Shown in pieces: positions 25,999 through 34,296 of a stretch of 64,000 nt of DNA (positions within the stretch are counted from its first letter, which is position 1; the number at the start of each line of letters is the position of its first letter). Below the pieces are notes generated by a model, which saw nothing but the letters and a program-made list of their open reading frames with translations, was not told the origin of the DNA and made no database searches. The translations under genes and the position numbers were made by a program. The stretch is taken from the NCBI GenBank assembly GCA_003215295.1, contig QCKN01000001.1, positions 169,068 through 233,067 on the forward strand, written 5' to 3'. The DNA is from Prochlorococcus sp. AG-409-P03 (GTDB taxonomy: Bacteria > Cyanobacteriota > Cyanobacteriia > PCC-6307 > Cyanobiaceae).

Positions 25999-27680
25999 GA
26001 CAGGCACATCTGATAGATAGAACGTTTGGATTGAGGCCTGCCGAAAAACGTCGTCTTGAATCCTTGCTTCATAGAAGGCACCCTAAGGATTGCGGTGCGG
26101 ATTATCAAACGCTACAAAAACTTGGAGAGGAGTCTTTTCTGCTGAAAACTTCTCTCCATTTGGTTGTTGATCAGCGTGGTTTGTGTCGTTTGCTATGGGT
26201 TGGATCTTTAGATCAGTCAGGCAAGCTCTTGAATTGCCTTTCAGACATCAGACTCTCCGCAGAAGGTAAGTGGCGTTTAATTAGCTGTATTTTTAATTCT
26301 CATCGAAAAAAGCTAAGGCCCCAGCAACCAGATTCGATGGTTGCCTTGGATTTGAACCCTCTTTCCTGGTTATTGTTCTCAGCCTCTAAGGAAGCAAACG
26401 GGCAAAGATGTGCGGCTAGATGGCGAGTGGAAAGAAGAAATCCTGAAGGTTGGCATTTGATTCATGCGAACGATTTAGCTGTTCTTTGTAAATCTGCTTC
26501 AGCATTAGAACCAATTGTGGAGGCTCACCCAAGTCGATCTGAAGCTTCCAAAGAGAAAGTATTACTTTTAACTCTTCTCAATCCCTCAAAAAGGGACATT
26601 GAGAGAGACCTTGCTGAATTAGAAGGTTTGGTACGCAGTGCTGGAGGGCAAACTGTAGCTGTGATAAGTCAAAAAAAGAGTGCTTTTAACCCTCAGACAA
26701 TTTGGGGCAAAGGAAAATTGCAAGAAGTCGCCTTAAAAGTTAGATGTCTAGGTGCTTCTTTGGTAATCACTGATCGTGAGTTGACACCAGTGCAGGTCAG
26801 GAATTTAGAACGTTTTTTGGACTGTCCTGTTATGGATAGAAGTGAATTAATTTTAGATATCTTTGCTCAAAGAGCTTTAAGTGCTGCAGGTCGTCTCCAG
26901 GTTGAACTAGCTCAGTTACGTTACACAATGCCTCGTCTTATGGGCCGGGGGAGGAGCCTATCTCGACAAGGAGGCGGTATAGGTACAAGAGGCCCTGGTG
27001 AAACTCAGCTAGAAAAGGATCGCAGAGCAATTGTTCGGCGGATAGAACGCTTAGGTAATGACTTGAGAGTACTTAAGAAGCAACGAGCTTTGGCTAGAAA
27101 AAGTAGAACCCATATTCCCCGTGTTGCATTAGTTGGCTACACCAATGTTGGTAAGTCGTCGTTAATTAACGCTTTATGTGCTCTGAAGACTCGAAGGAGG
27201 GTGGTTGCTGAGGATAAATTGTTTGCCACTTTGGATACAACTACGAGACGATTACTGTTGCCTAAGGTGGGATCTTCACCTTATGAGTTACTCATTACAG
27301 ATACAGTTGGCTTTATCCGTGATTTACCTGGTTCTTTAATTGAGGCTTTTCAGGCAACTCTTGAAGAAACACTTGAGGCAGATCTATTACTTCTGATGGT
27401 TGATCTATCAAACCCTGATTGGCGAAATCAACTAGATACTGTGAATGCCCTGCTAGATGATTTAGGTGCACAGTCTGTGCGACAAGTAGTTGCTAATCAG
27501 ATTGACCAATGTGCTAGTGGAGCACTTTTAGAAATTCGCAGTCTTTATCCTGAAGTCTTGTACGTGTCTGCTACTTCTGGTGCTGGGTTGGAAGGTCTAA
27601 AGCTTTGGCTTTTAAAGCACTTTTGGAGATCCGAGGCAGAATTTGAATTAACTGAGCGCTCAGAACAAAGACATGGATGA
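25995..27680 (+). CDS. hflX: GTPase HflX
   Basis: HflX is a ribosome-associated GTPase that splits stalled ribosomes under stress. The N-terminal half (residues about 190-340) has GQTVAVISQKKSAFNPQTIWGKGKL and the glycine-rich linker GRGRSLSRQGGGIGTRGPGETQLE; the G domain has GYTNVGKSSLIN, the switch LFATLDTTTRRL, DTVGFIRDLP and NQID (usually NKID). The extra first 180 residues are typical of cyanobacterial forms. The start is TTG, overlapping the NDH-2 stop. The ATG of the following transporter lies 8 bases before the hflX stop. Confidence 0.94.
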   Translation: MRQAHLIDRTFGLRPAEKRRLESLLHRRHPKDCGADYQTLQKLGEESFLLKTSLHLVVDQRGLCRLLWVGSLDQSGKLLNCLSDIRLSAEGKWRLISCIFNSHRKKLRPQQPDSMVALDLNPLSWLLFSASKEANGQRCAARWRVERRNPEGWHLIHANDLAVLCKSASALEPIVEAHPSRSEASKEKVLLLTLLNPSKRDIERDLAELEGLVRSAGGQTVAVISQKKSAFNPQTIWGKGKLQEVALKVRCLGASLVITDRELTPVQVRNLERFLDCPVMDRSELILDIFAQRALSAAGRLQVELAQLRYTMPRLMGRGRSLSRQGGGIGTRGPGETQLEKDRRAIVRRIERLGNDLRVLKKQRALARKSRTHIPRVALVGYTNVGKSSLINALCALKTRRRVVAEDKLFATLDTTTRRLLLPKVGSSPYELLITDTVGFIRDLPGSLIEAFQATLEETLEADLLLLMVDLSNPDWRNQLDTVNALLDDLGAQSVRQVVANQIDQCASGALLEIRSLYPEVLYVSATSGAGLEGLKLWLLKHFWRSEAEFELTERSEQRHG

Positions 27681-29493
27681 GTTAGCTGCTGTTCTACAGA
27701 ACCCGCAGGCGCTTGTCACCCTTGGAGTGTTGCTGCTGGCTGTAGTCCTTTTTATTAGTGGTGTTTTGGCACCTGAGTTGACGGGGTTGTTAAGTGTTTC
27801 ATTACTGATCGCTAGTGGTGTTTTAACTCCTCAAAAAGCGTTAGCGGGTTTTGGGAGTCCTGCTTTGATCACTTTGATGGGTCTTTTTGCAGTGTCCGCA
27901 GCTTTGTTTAGAAGTGGAGCGTTAGATCGCTTAAGAGAATTAATTGCTTCGGAACGTATTCGATCACCTCGACGTCTAATTGCTTTGTTGGGACTCGTTG
28001 TTGGTCCAATATCCGGTGTCGTACCGAATACTCCTGTTGTTGCATCTTTACTGCCAGTCATTGAAGCTTGGTGCACTAGACGCAGACTCTCGCCTTCTCG
28101 AGTTCTTTTACCTCTTTCTTTCGCTACGGTTTTGGGAGGGACATTGACTCTATTAGGGAGTTCAGTGAATTTGTTGGTAAGTGATATTAGTGAACAACTA
28201 GGCTATGGCTCACTTGAGCTATTTAGTTTTACTGCCATTGGAGTGCCAATTTGGCTTGTTGGTACTGCCTATTTATTACTTGCACCTCAATCTCTTCTTC
28301 CAGACCGCGGCAGAAATAGCGCCGATCGGGTAGACACGATTCACCAAACTGGTTATTTCACAGAGGTCACAATTCCAAATGATTCCAACTTAGTTGGGCA
28401 GTCCTTGCATAACAGTCGGTTGCAGCGTCGTTTTGATGTAGATGTGCTTGAACTTCAGAGGGGGAAAGAGCGATTTTTCCCTCCCCTTGCAGATCGGAGA
28501 ATTGAGCCTGGGGATCGGTTGCTTTTAAGAGTGACCCGGTCGGATTTACTTCGCTTGCAACAGGAACATACCGTGCTGCTTGGTAAACGTGACTTAGCAG
28601 TAGTGCCAAAGTTTTTTTCTGCAGATACTGTTGAAGGTCAGAAAACAGTCGAGGTTTTACTTCCAGCAGGTTCAACCCTGGCAGGAGCAAGTTTGCGAGA
28701 ATTACGTTTTCGTCAACGTCATAACTCCACTGTTTTAGCTCTTAGGCGAGGACAACAGACCGTTCAAGAGCGCTTGGGGCAGGTTGTTTTGCGTGAGGGA
28801 GATGTCTTGTTATTGCAAGCTCCAATGGATTCTATTCGGGGCTTACAAGCTAGTAATGATTTGTTGGTTCTTGATCAACTCGAGAATGATGTACCAACTG
28901 TGCGACGTAAACCGATAGCAATCGCAATAGCGATGGTTATGTTGATTCTCCCAACAATCACACGATTACCTCTTGTTGCATCAGTGCTTTTGGCAGTCAT
29001 TGCAATGGTTATTGGAGGTTGCATTAGACCCGCGGAAGTGCAGCGATCTATTCGTTTAGATGTCATTCTTTTACTTGGCTCTTTATCTAGTTTTAGTGTT
29101 GCGATGCAAGTCACTGGTCTGGCCGATGTCTTAGCAAGTCTTCTTCAATTGTGCTTGGACGGCTTGTCAACTTATTCGTCTTTGCTAGTGATTTTCTTGG
29201 CAACAACTCTTTTTACACAGGTGATTAGTAATGCTGCTTCTGTAGCGCTTTTTGCTCCAGTTGCAGTTCAACTGGCTCCTAGCATGAATCTGCCACCTAC
29301 AGCGCTATTGATTACTGTGTTGTTTGGAGCTAGTCAATCTTTTCTTACACCAATGGGCTATCAAACAAATTTGATGGTTTTTGGGCCAGGTCGTTATCGC
29401 TTTTTAGATGTGACTAGATACGGAATTGGACTAACGTTTGTAATGTCTCTCATGATCCCATGGTTGATTCTTTGGCAATATTCAGGGTCTTAA
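27673..29493 (+). CDS. DASS family Na+-coupled anion transporter with two TrkA-C domains
   Basis: This 606-residue membrane carrier of the divalent anion:Na+ symporter (SLC13) superfamily has about five spans in the N-terminal half (VTLGVLLLAVVLFISGVLAP; GSPALITLMGLFAVSAALF; GPISGVVPNTPVVASLLPVI), two central soluble TrkA-C (RCK-C) domains around residues 225-300 and 320-390 (GDRLLLRVTRSDLLRL and GDVLLLQAPMDSI), and further spans with the Ser-Asn-Ala signature in TQVISNAASVALFAPVA. Related proteins carry sulfate, so sulfate is likely but not proven. It overlaps hflX by 8 bases and precedes ktrB. Confidence 0.88.
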   Translation: MDELAAVLQNPQALVTLGVLLLAVVLFISGVLAPELTGLLSVSLLIASGVLTPQKALAGFGSPALITLMGLFAVSAALFRSGALDRLRELIASERIRSPRRLIALLGLVVGPISGVVPNTPVVASLLPVIEAWCTRRRLSPSRVLLPLSFATVLGGTLTLLGSSVNLLVSDISEQLGYGSLELFSFTAIGVPIWLVGTAYLLLAPQSLLPDRGRNSADRVDTIHQTGYFTEVTIPNDSNLVGQSLHNSRLQRRFDVDVLELQRGKERFFPPLADRRIEPGDRLLLRVTRSDLLRLQQEHTVLLGKRDLAVVPKFFSADTVEGQKTVEVLLPAGSTLAGASLRELRFRQRHNSTVLALRRGQQTVQERLGQVVLREGDVLLLQAPMDSIRGLQASNDLLVLDQLENDVPTVRRKPIAIAIAMVMLILPTITRLPLVASVLLAVIAMVIGGCIRPAEVQRSIRLDVILLLGSLSSFSVAMQVTGLADVLASLLQLCLDGLSTYSSLLVIFLATTLFTQVISNAASVALFAPVAVQLAPSMNLPPTALLITVLFGASQSFLTPMGYQTNLMVFGPGRYRFLDVTRYGIGLTFVMSLMIPWLILWQYSGS

Positions 29494-29593
29494 AATTCTG
29501 TGAAGCTGGTAGATATATTTCTAAGGGATTTTCTGCTTCGTATGATTCACTCCTTAGTTTTTCTTTTAGCTAGTAACCAGAGGAAATACTCCC

Positions 29594-30997
29594 ATGGCAA
29601 TTACTAAAACTTTTCAACAAAGACAAGGATGGCATAGACGTCTAACCGTACCTCAGTTCACAGTTTTAACTGGTTTTTTGGTGATTATTTTAGGCACTCT
29701 TTTGATCTCAAGTCCTATTTGTTCAAATGCAAACGTGGGTTTATGGGAAGCTCTTTTTACCGCCACCTCGGCAGTAACAGTCACTGGCCTAACAGTTATT
29801 AATGTTGCTGAAGATTTAACGCTATTTGGACAAGTTATTTTGTCAATAATGCTTCTCGTGGGTGGGCTTGGATTAATGGCTATAACGACTTTCTTACAAG
29901 GGTTTGTAATGAGTGGTATTGAACTTCGTTGCCGTCTAGATCGAGGAAAAACCCTTGATGAGTTTGGAGTGGGTGGCGTTGGTAGAACTTTTAGAGGCAT
30001 TGCTTGTACTGCGGCCGTCTTAATTTTTGTTGGTGCTGCAGTTCTTTATTACTTTGGGTTTACAGATATTCCTAATACAGGCAATAGACTTTGGGCAGCT
30101 CTTTTTCACAGTATCTCTGCATATAATAATGCAGGCTTTGGACTTTGGTCTGACAGCTTGCAGGCTTACCGAACGAATTGGGTAGTTAATTTTGTTATCA
30201 TTATGTTGATTATTCTTGGAGGTTTGGGTTGGCGAGTAACAAGTGATCTTTGGAGTAATCGAAACCATTTAAATAGAAGAAATCTTAGTCTCCATACGCG
30301 TTTAGTTTTGCGCACTTCTGCATTGCTTATTGTTATTGGAACCTTTGGTTTGATGATTACTGAGACAGTAGGTAATGGGAATTATTTCGCTACAATTGGG
30401 TGGCAAGATCGGCTAATGAGTGCATTGTTTGAATCTGTAAGTGCAAGAACTGCTGGTTTTACGAACATGCCTTTTTCTATAGGTAATATTTCAGATTCTG
30501 GTTTATTACTTTTAATGGTATTGATGTTTATAGGTGCTAGTCCTGGAGGGACAGGAGGTGGAATCAAAACTACTACTCTCGCAGCTCTAATGGCCGCAAC
30601 ACGATCAACTTTGCGTGGACAACAAGACGTTGTTATTAGGAATCGACAGATTTCTGACAAGGTTGTTTTGAAGGCTGTTGGAATTACGGTTGGCTCATTA
30701 TTGTTTGTGCTCACAATGGCTTTATTGCTGAGTATGTCTAGTAATTTCGCGCAAGAGGAACCTTTTTCTTTTTTGGAAATACTTTTTACCTGTATTTCCG
30801 CTTTTGCAACGGTTGGGTTTGATGTTGGTGTTGTTCAGCAATTAGGCCATTTTGGACAGTCGGTTCTTGTAATAGGCATGTTTGTTGGCCGATTAGGCAT
30901 TTTGTTGTTGTTAAGCGCTATTTGGGAAGCTTTGAATAAAGGTAGGCTTCGTAATCAAAATCGTATTGGCTATCCGCGAGAAGATCTTTATGTCTAA
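29594..30997 (+). CDS. ktrB: Potassium uptake membrane subunit KtrB (TrkH family)
   Basis: KtrB is the Na+-dependent K+ channel-like subunit. The 467-residue protein has the four membrane-pore-membrane repeats, each with its filter glycine: TATSAVTVTGLTV, HSISAYNNAGFGLW, ESVSARTAGFTNM and TCISAFATVGFDVG. Start is ATG with GAGG nine bases upstream. The regulatory subunit gene ktrA begins 25 bases after its stop, and the DASS carrier precedes it by about 100 bases. Uptake of K+ matters for osmotic adaptation in marine cyanobacteria. Confidence 0.94.
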   Translation: MAITKTFQQRQGWHRRLTVPQFTVLTGFLVIILGTLLISSPICSNANVGLWEALFTATSAVTVTGLTVINVAEDLTLFGQVILSIMLLVGGLGLMAITTFLQGFVMSGIELRCRLDRGKTLDEFGVGGVGRTFRGIACTAAVLIFVGAAVLYYFGFTDIPNTGNRLWAALFHSISAYNNAGFGLWSDSLQAYRTNWVVNFVIIMLIILGGLGWRVTSDLWSNRNHLNRRNLSLHTRLVLRTSALLIVIGTFGLMITETVGNGNYFATIGWQDRLMSALFESVSARTAGFTNMPFSIGNISDSGLLLLMVLMFIGASPGGTGGGIKTTTLAALMAATRSTLRGQQDVVIRNRQISDKVVLKAVGITVGSLLFVLTMALLLSMSSNFAQEEPFSFLEILFTCISAFATVGFDVGVVQQLGHFGQSVLVIGMFVGRLGILLLLSAIWEALNKGRLRNQNRIGYPREDLYV

Positions 30998-31021
30998 CCT
31001 TTTTACTGCAGAGGTAATCCA

Positions 31022-31726
31022 ATGAGTGATTGGTGGCAGTGGTCTCCTAAAAAGGAAACTGATCAACGCGGATTTGCTGTTGTGGGCATAGGTCGCTTTG
31101 GAAGTGCTGTTTGTAGAGAACTGATTCACAATGGTGCGGAAGTGTTAGCTGTTGATTCCTCTGAACGAGCGATTGATGAATTACGTCAGCTCGAACCGTC
31201 AATTGAGGCGAGGGTCGTTGATTCCACTGATGAAGAATCTATGCGAGAAGCAGGTGTTCTGGAGATGGGTACGGTAGTTGTTGGTATTAGTGAACCAATT
31301 GAAGCGAGCATTACGACAACACTAATCGCCAAAGATAGTGAGGGGAGCAAGGTAGAACAGGTCATTGCTAGAGCGACTAGTGACTTACACGAAAAAATGT
31401 TGACTCGGGTTGGAGCCGATCGAGTTGTTTTTCCTTCGAGGATGCAAGGAGAAAGGTTGGGTTTAGAGCTTGTGCGACCCAATTTGATTGAACGTTTGGA
31501 ATTAGATGATCAGACTGGAATTGATGAGATTAAAGTGCCCGCGAGATTTGTAGGGAGGTCTCTCAGAGACCTTAATCTTCGAAAGAATTATTTGGTGAAT
31601 GTTTTGGCAGCAGGGCCAACAAAGGGCCTAACTGTTAACCCGCCTGCAACTTTTGTTCTCAAAAAACATCATGTTTTAGTGGTGATGGGGTTAATGGAAG
31701 ACCTTCAAAAATTGACTGATATTTAA
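31022..31726 (+). CDS. ktrA: Potassium uptake regulatory subunit KtrA (RCK protein)
   Basis: KtrA is the cytoplasmic gating ring of the Ktr system. The 234-residue protein has an N-terminal Rossmann nucleotide-binding domain (FAVVGIGRFGSAVCRELI, then VLAVDSSERAIDEL) and a C-terminal RCK-C/TrkA-C domain (DEIKVPARFVGRSLRDLNLRKNY, VLVVMGLMEDL). It follows ktrB by 25 bases in the same operon. Nucleotides (ATP, ADP) bound here gate the KtrB pore in studied relatives. anmK begins three bases after its stop. Confidence 0.93.
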   Translation: MSDWWQWSPKKETDQRGFAVVGIGRFGSAVCRELIHNGAEVLAVDSSERAIDELRQLEPSIEARVVDSTDEESMREAGVLEMGTVVVGISEPIEASITTTLIAKDSEGSKVEQVIARATSDLHEKMLTRVGADRVVFPSRMQGERLGLELVRPNLIERLELDDQTGIDEIKVPARFVGRSLRDLNLRKNYLVNVLAAGPTKGLTVNPPATFVLKKHHVLVVMGLMEDLQKLTDI

Positions 31727-31729
31727 TTT

Positions 31730-32869
31730 ATGCGCGTCATTGGGCTGATGAGCGGTACCAGTGCAGATGGCGTTGATGCTGTCTTGGCTCAGTTTCGCGG
31801 GAACCCTCGCCAACCTAATTGGAGTCTGCTCAATTTAATCTCTGTCCCCTATCCTCCCTCACTCAGTAAGAAGGTTGTGGAGATAGGGCAAAGTCTCAAA
31901 CTAAGTAGTTATGAATGGCTGGAACTTGCAGAGGAGATTACCGAAGTTTATGCGCACGCAGCTTTGGCTTGTGATCCTGATGGAACAGCAGAAGTAGTTG
32001 GTTGTCATGGACAAACTCTTTGGCATCGCCCGCCCTCAAAAAAAAAAAGAGGAGGTAGTTTTCAGACTCTTCAAGCATCTTTACTTGCGCAATTGCTCAA
32101 TAGACCAGTCGTCCATGACTTTAGAGCTGCAGATCTGGTGCTAGGAGGCCATGGTGCTCCTTTGGTTCCCCTCCCAGATCAAGCTTTGCTTGGCCGATTG
32201 CGTGGTTGGCGTGCGGTTTTGAATTTAGGAGGAATTGCCAATATTAGTTTGATACCGCCTTGTATGGGCTTCGACAAACAGCATTCTGTAATTGGTTGGG
32301 ACTGTGGGCCTGCCAATACCCTTATTGACTTTGCGGTTCAAAAGATAACGAAAGGAAAACTTGCCTTTGATCGAGATGGGTTAATTGGTGCAAGTGGTTC
32401 TCCAGATTTATTAGCGATTAAAGAGTGGTTAGAAGAACCTTTTTTTCAAAAAAGCCCCCCAAAATCGACTGGCCGTGAGCAGTTTGGTTTGGTTGATTTG
32501 CAATGTCGTTTAGAGAAGCTTGGCAATCTTACTGATGCCGATTTAATCGCTACTTTGACTGCTTTTTCTGCTGCTGTTGTGGCACAGGATTTAGATAGGT
32601 TGTTGTTGATGAACTTGGTTAGACCGATTGAGTTATTGGTTTCTGGTGGAGGCTGTAGAAACCGGCTTTTGATAGACGAACTTATGCAGCGATGTCGAGG
32701 GACAAGAGTATTAAGCATTGAAGAAAAAGGTATTCCCTTTAATGCAAAAGAGGCTTTGTCTTTTGCCTTGCTCGCCTGGTGGCATCTTCTCCATGTACCT
32801 GGAAACTCTCCCTTAGTGACTGGAGCGGACAGAGATGCAGTACTTGGTGTAAGAGTTAACCCTGTATAG
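31730..32869 (+). CDS. anmK: Anhydro-N-acetylmuramic acid kinase
   Basis: AnmK converts anhydro-MurNAc, released in wall turnover, to MurNAc 6-phosphate. The 379-residue protein starts with the family hallmark MRVIGLMSGTSADGVDAVLA and has GCHGQTLWHRP, HDFRAADLVLGGHGAPLVPLPD, LNLGGIANISL, WDCGPANTLID and LLVSGGGCRN in the right order for this ASKHA-fold kinase. Its ATG is three bases after the ktrA stop, so it is expressed from the same operon, although the pathways are unrelated. Confidence 0.94.
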   Translation: MRVIGLMSGTSADGVDAVLAQFRGNPRQPNWSLLNLISVPYPPSLSKKVVEIGQSLKLSSYEWLELAEEITEVYAHAALACDPDGTAEVVGCHGQTLWHRPPSKKKRGGSFQTLQASLLAQLLNRPVVHDFRAADLVLGGHGAPLVPLPDQALLGRLRGWRAVLNLGGIANISLIPPCMGFDKQHSVIGWDCGPANTLIDFAVQKITKGKLAFDRDGLIGASGSPDLLAIKEWLEEPFFQKSPPKSTGREQFGLVDLQCRLEKLGNLTDADLIATLTAFSAAVVAQDLDRLLLMNLVRPIELLVSGGGCRNRLLIDELMQRCRGTRVLSIEEKGIPFNAKEALSFALLAWWHLLHVPGNSPLVTGADRDAVLGVRVNPV

Positions 32870-32916
32870 GAAAGCTTGAGAGAGGTTGTTCGCAGTCTTC
32901 TAAGGATGTTCGTTAA

Positions 32917-33216
32917 TCATGGTCTGTAGATTCTTACTCGACGAGGTGCACCTTGGAGCCGTTTGTTTGCTTGGGCTTCTAGAGCTGAGCGGAAACCTTC
33001 GGTACTCTTTAAATGATCAGTGTCTTTTGAGAGTGCTGGGTTATTCCTTTCATATTCAATTACTCCTTTTTGAATAAGTACTTTTGCCATATTGCTTACT
33101 GTTCGAGACTCTTGTTCTGCCAGTTCTGCAAGGCGATGACATAAGTCTTCTGGCAGTACGACTTGTACTCTTGGAGACTTTGGCTTCCCATTGGTTGAAT
33201 TTTGTCGGGTTGCCAC
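32917..33216 (-). CDS. Small protein with ribbon-helix-helix-like domain
   Basis: This protein of about 99 residues contains PRVQVVLPEDLCHRLAELAEQESRTVSNMAKVLIQKGV, which has the strand-helix-helix pattern of CopG/Arc-type DNA-binding proteins. The remainder is polar and basic (RLQGAPRRVRIYRP). I use GTG 33216, which gives MATRQNSTNGKPKS; a TTG three codons upstream is also open. No toxin partner gene lies beside it, so a lone regulator is more likely than an antitoxin. The spacer upstream (33217-33435) shows no further gene. Confidence 0.7.
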   Translation of the reverse strand: MATRQNSTNGKPKSPRVQVVLPEDLCHRLAELAEQESRTVSNMAKVLIQKGVIEYERNNPALSKDTDHLKSTEGFRSALEAQANKRLQGAPRRVRIYRP

Positions 33217-33435
33217 GACTAACAAGAAGTAATGGTTATTAATTAGTGTACAGAGGTATGCAAGGGTAGTATCCCGTACTATGATTGTCTAAAGCTTTCG
33301 GCAGCGGATTTGTTCGGTTGTCATGAGCATGTAGACCTAGCTCATTCAAGTGTCTTTATGTCAGTCCAGCCAGCACTTTCTTCAGGCAATTCTTTGAACT
33401 TGTAGTGCCTGTCAACTATTCGATTGGAGTTTCTA

Positions 33436-33789
33436 ATGACCAAACAACCGACTCTCCCCCCTTCTTCACGTTCAGATCGATCTCGCAAGATTGCTTCTCG
33501 ATCTGGAAAAGTTTCCCGTAGACGAGATCGTAGAAGAAATGAAAGTAGTGATGTCTTGATTTCTGCTGTAATAAGTACTTATCTGTTGACTCACCTTCAC
33601 CATGTTTTGCAAAGAGCTGAATATGGTGCCATGAAGGAGGGACGTGTGGCTCAAGCTGAGAATTTTGCTCAGCTACGAAAATTGCTCTGTATGGATGCTA
33701 GGAGCATGCAAGATGCCTCTGCAGTAGGTATGCGGGATTCAGATACTGAAAAAATATATAACCCTAGAGTTGGGTCAAAAGTCGCTTGA
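33436..33789 (+). CDS. Conserved-looking basic protein of unknown function
   Basis: The protein of about 117 residues has a very basic, Arg/Ser-rich first third (SRKIASRSGKVSRRRDRRRNE) and a helical remainder (DVLISAVISTYLLTHLHHVL, then EGRVAQAENFAQLRKLLCMDARSMQDA). No domain is recognised. ATG 33436 has GGAG seven bases upstream, which decides it over the TTG at 33424. The basic tail could bind nucleic acid, but that is inference. The Nif11-like gene follows after about 33 bases and may be in the same transcript. Confidence 0.7.
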   Translation: MTKQPTLPPSSRSDRSRKIASRSGKVSRRRDRRRNESSDVLISAVISTYLLTHLHHVLQRAEYGAMKEGRVAQAENFAQLRKLLCMDARSMQDASAVGMRDSDTEKIYNPRVGSKVA

Positions 33790-33822
33790 TTGAATATGGT
33801 TTGAGTAGCTAAATCATTGCAA

Positions 33823-34053
33823 ATGAGCAGTAATGCAGAAGAGCTGTATCGACGCATTAAAGATGATCCAGAGCATACTCAGTTTCTATTTAGGCAAGCG
33901 CTTCAGAACCCTCAAGGCGCTCTTCAAGCTATATGTGACTTTGGAGATCAACTTGGCCTCCCAGTTACTCCTGAAGAAATCAAGTCTTATTTGTCCGGCA
34001 TAGATGATGCAGATACCAAGCAGTGGCTTATTAAGGCCCGTGGCGGTCTTTAG
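33823..34053 (+). CDS. Nif11-like domain protein
   Basis: This 76-residue protein (MSSNAEELYRRIKDDPEHTQ ... QALQNPQGALQAICDFGDQLGLPVTPEEIKSYL) has the layout of the Nif11 family: short helices, then A-x-x-x-G-x-x-x-T-x-E-E. In marine picocyanobacteria Nif11-type sequences serve as leaders of prochlorosin and other lanthipeptide precursors, or stand alone with no known function. Here the protein ends KARGGL*, so a Gly-Gly-like end exists but no core peptide follows, and no lanthionine synthetase is nearby. ATG 33823 is preferred to TTG 33817. The 3' end overlaps the next, antisense gene by 23 bases. Confidence 0.65.
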   Translation: MSSNAEELYRRIKDDPEHTQFLFRQALQNPQGALQAICDFGDQLGLPVTPEEIKSYLSGIDDADTKQWLIKARGGL

Positions 34054-34219
34054 CTTTGCTTGGCTCGGTTTGAGTGCCGTTTTTTGGTACGAGTGGAATC
34101 GTTTGCAGCCCACGACGGTCATAGCCGCCTCCACCTGCGAGACTCCAAAAAAACCAATAACTGGGTATTGCCAAGCCTGCAGCTAGAACTAGGGCGGTAA
34201 TTTGTTCCAGTCTTACCAT
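34031..34219 (-). CDS. Single-span small membrane protein, unknown
   Basis: This minus-strand product of about 62 residues starts MVRLEQITALVLAAGLAIPS, has one membrane helix (about residues 5-28), then a glycine-rich turn (SLAGGGGYDRRGLQT) and a polar tail rich in Pro, Lys and Thr. An alternative ATG is two codons upstream (34225). The single N-terminal helix with a soluble tail resembles small thylakoid subunits, but I recognise no specific one. The coding stretch overlaps the end of the convergent Nif11-like gene by 23 bases. Confidence 0.55.
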   Translation of the reverse strand: MVRLEQITALVLAAGLAIPSYWFFWSLAGGGGYDRRGLQTIPLVPKNGTQTEPSKAKDRHGP

Positions 34220-34296
34220 GGCCATTTCTTCAGAATGGATACTTACAGTTTGCTCTTATTACAAGAGAGATATGAACCTACAACTCCTTTTCAATA

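Noticed and set aside
29542..29607. 21-codon frame overlapping the ktrB start, as a possible leader peptide
   Set aside because: No ribosome site and no known attenuation pattern; length is within chance.
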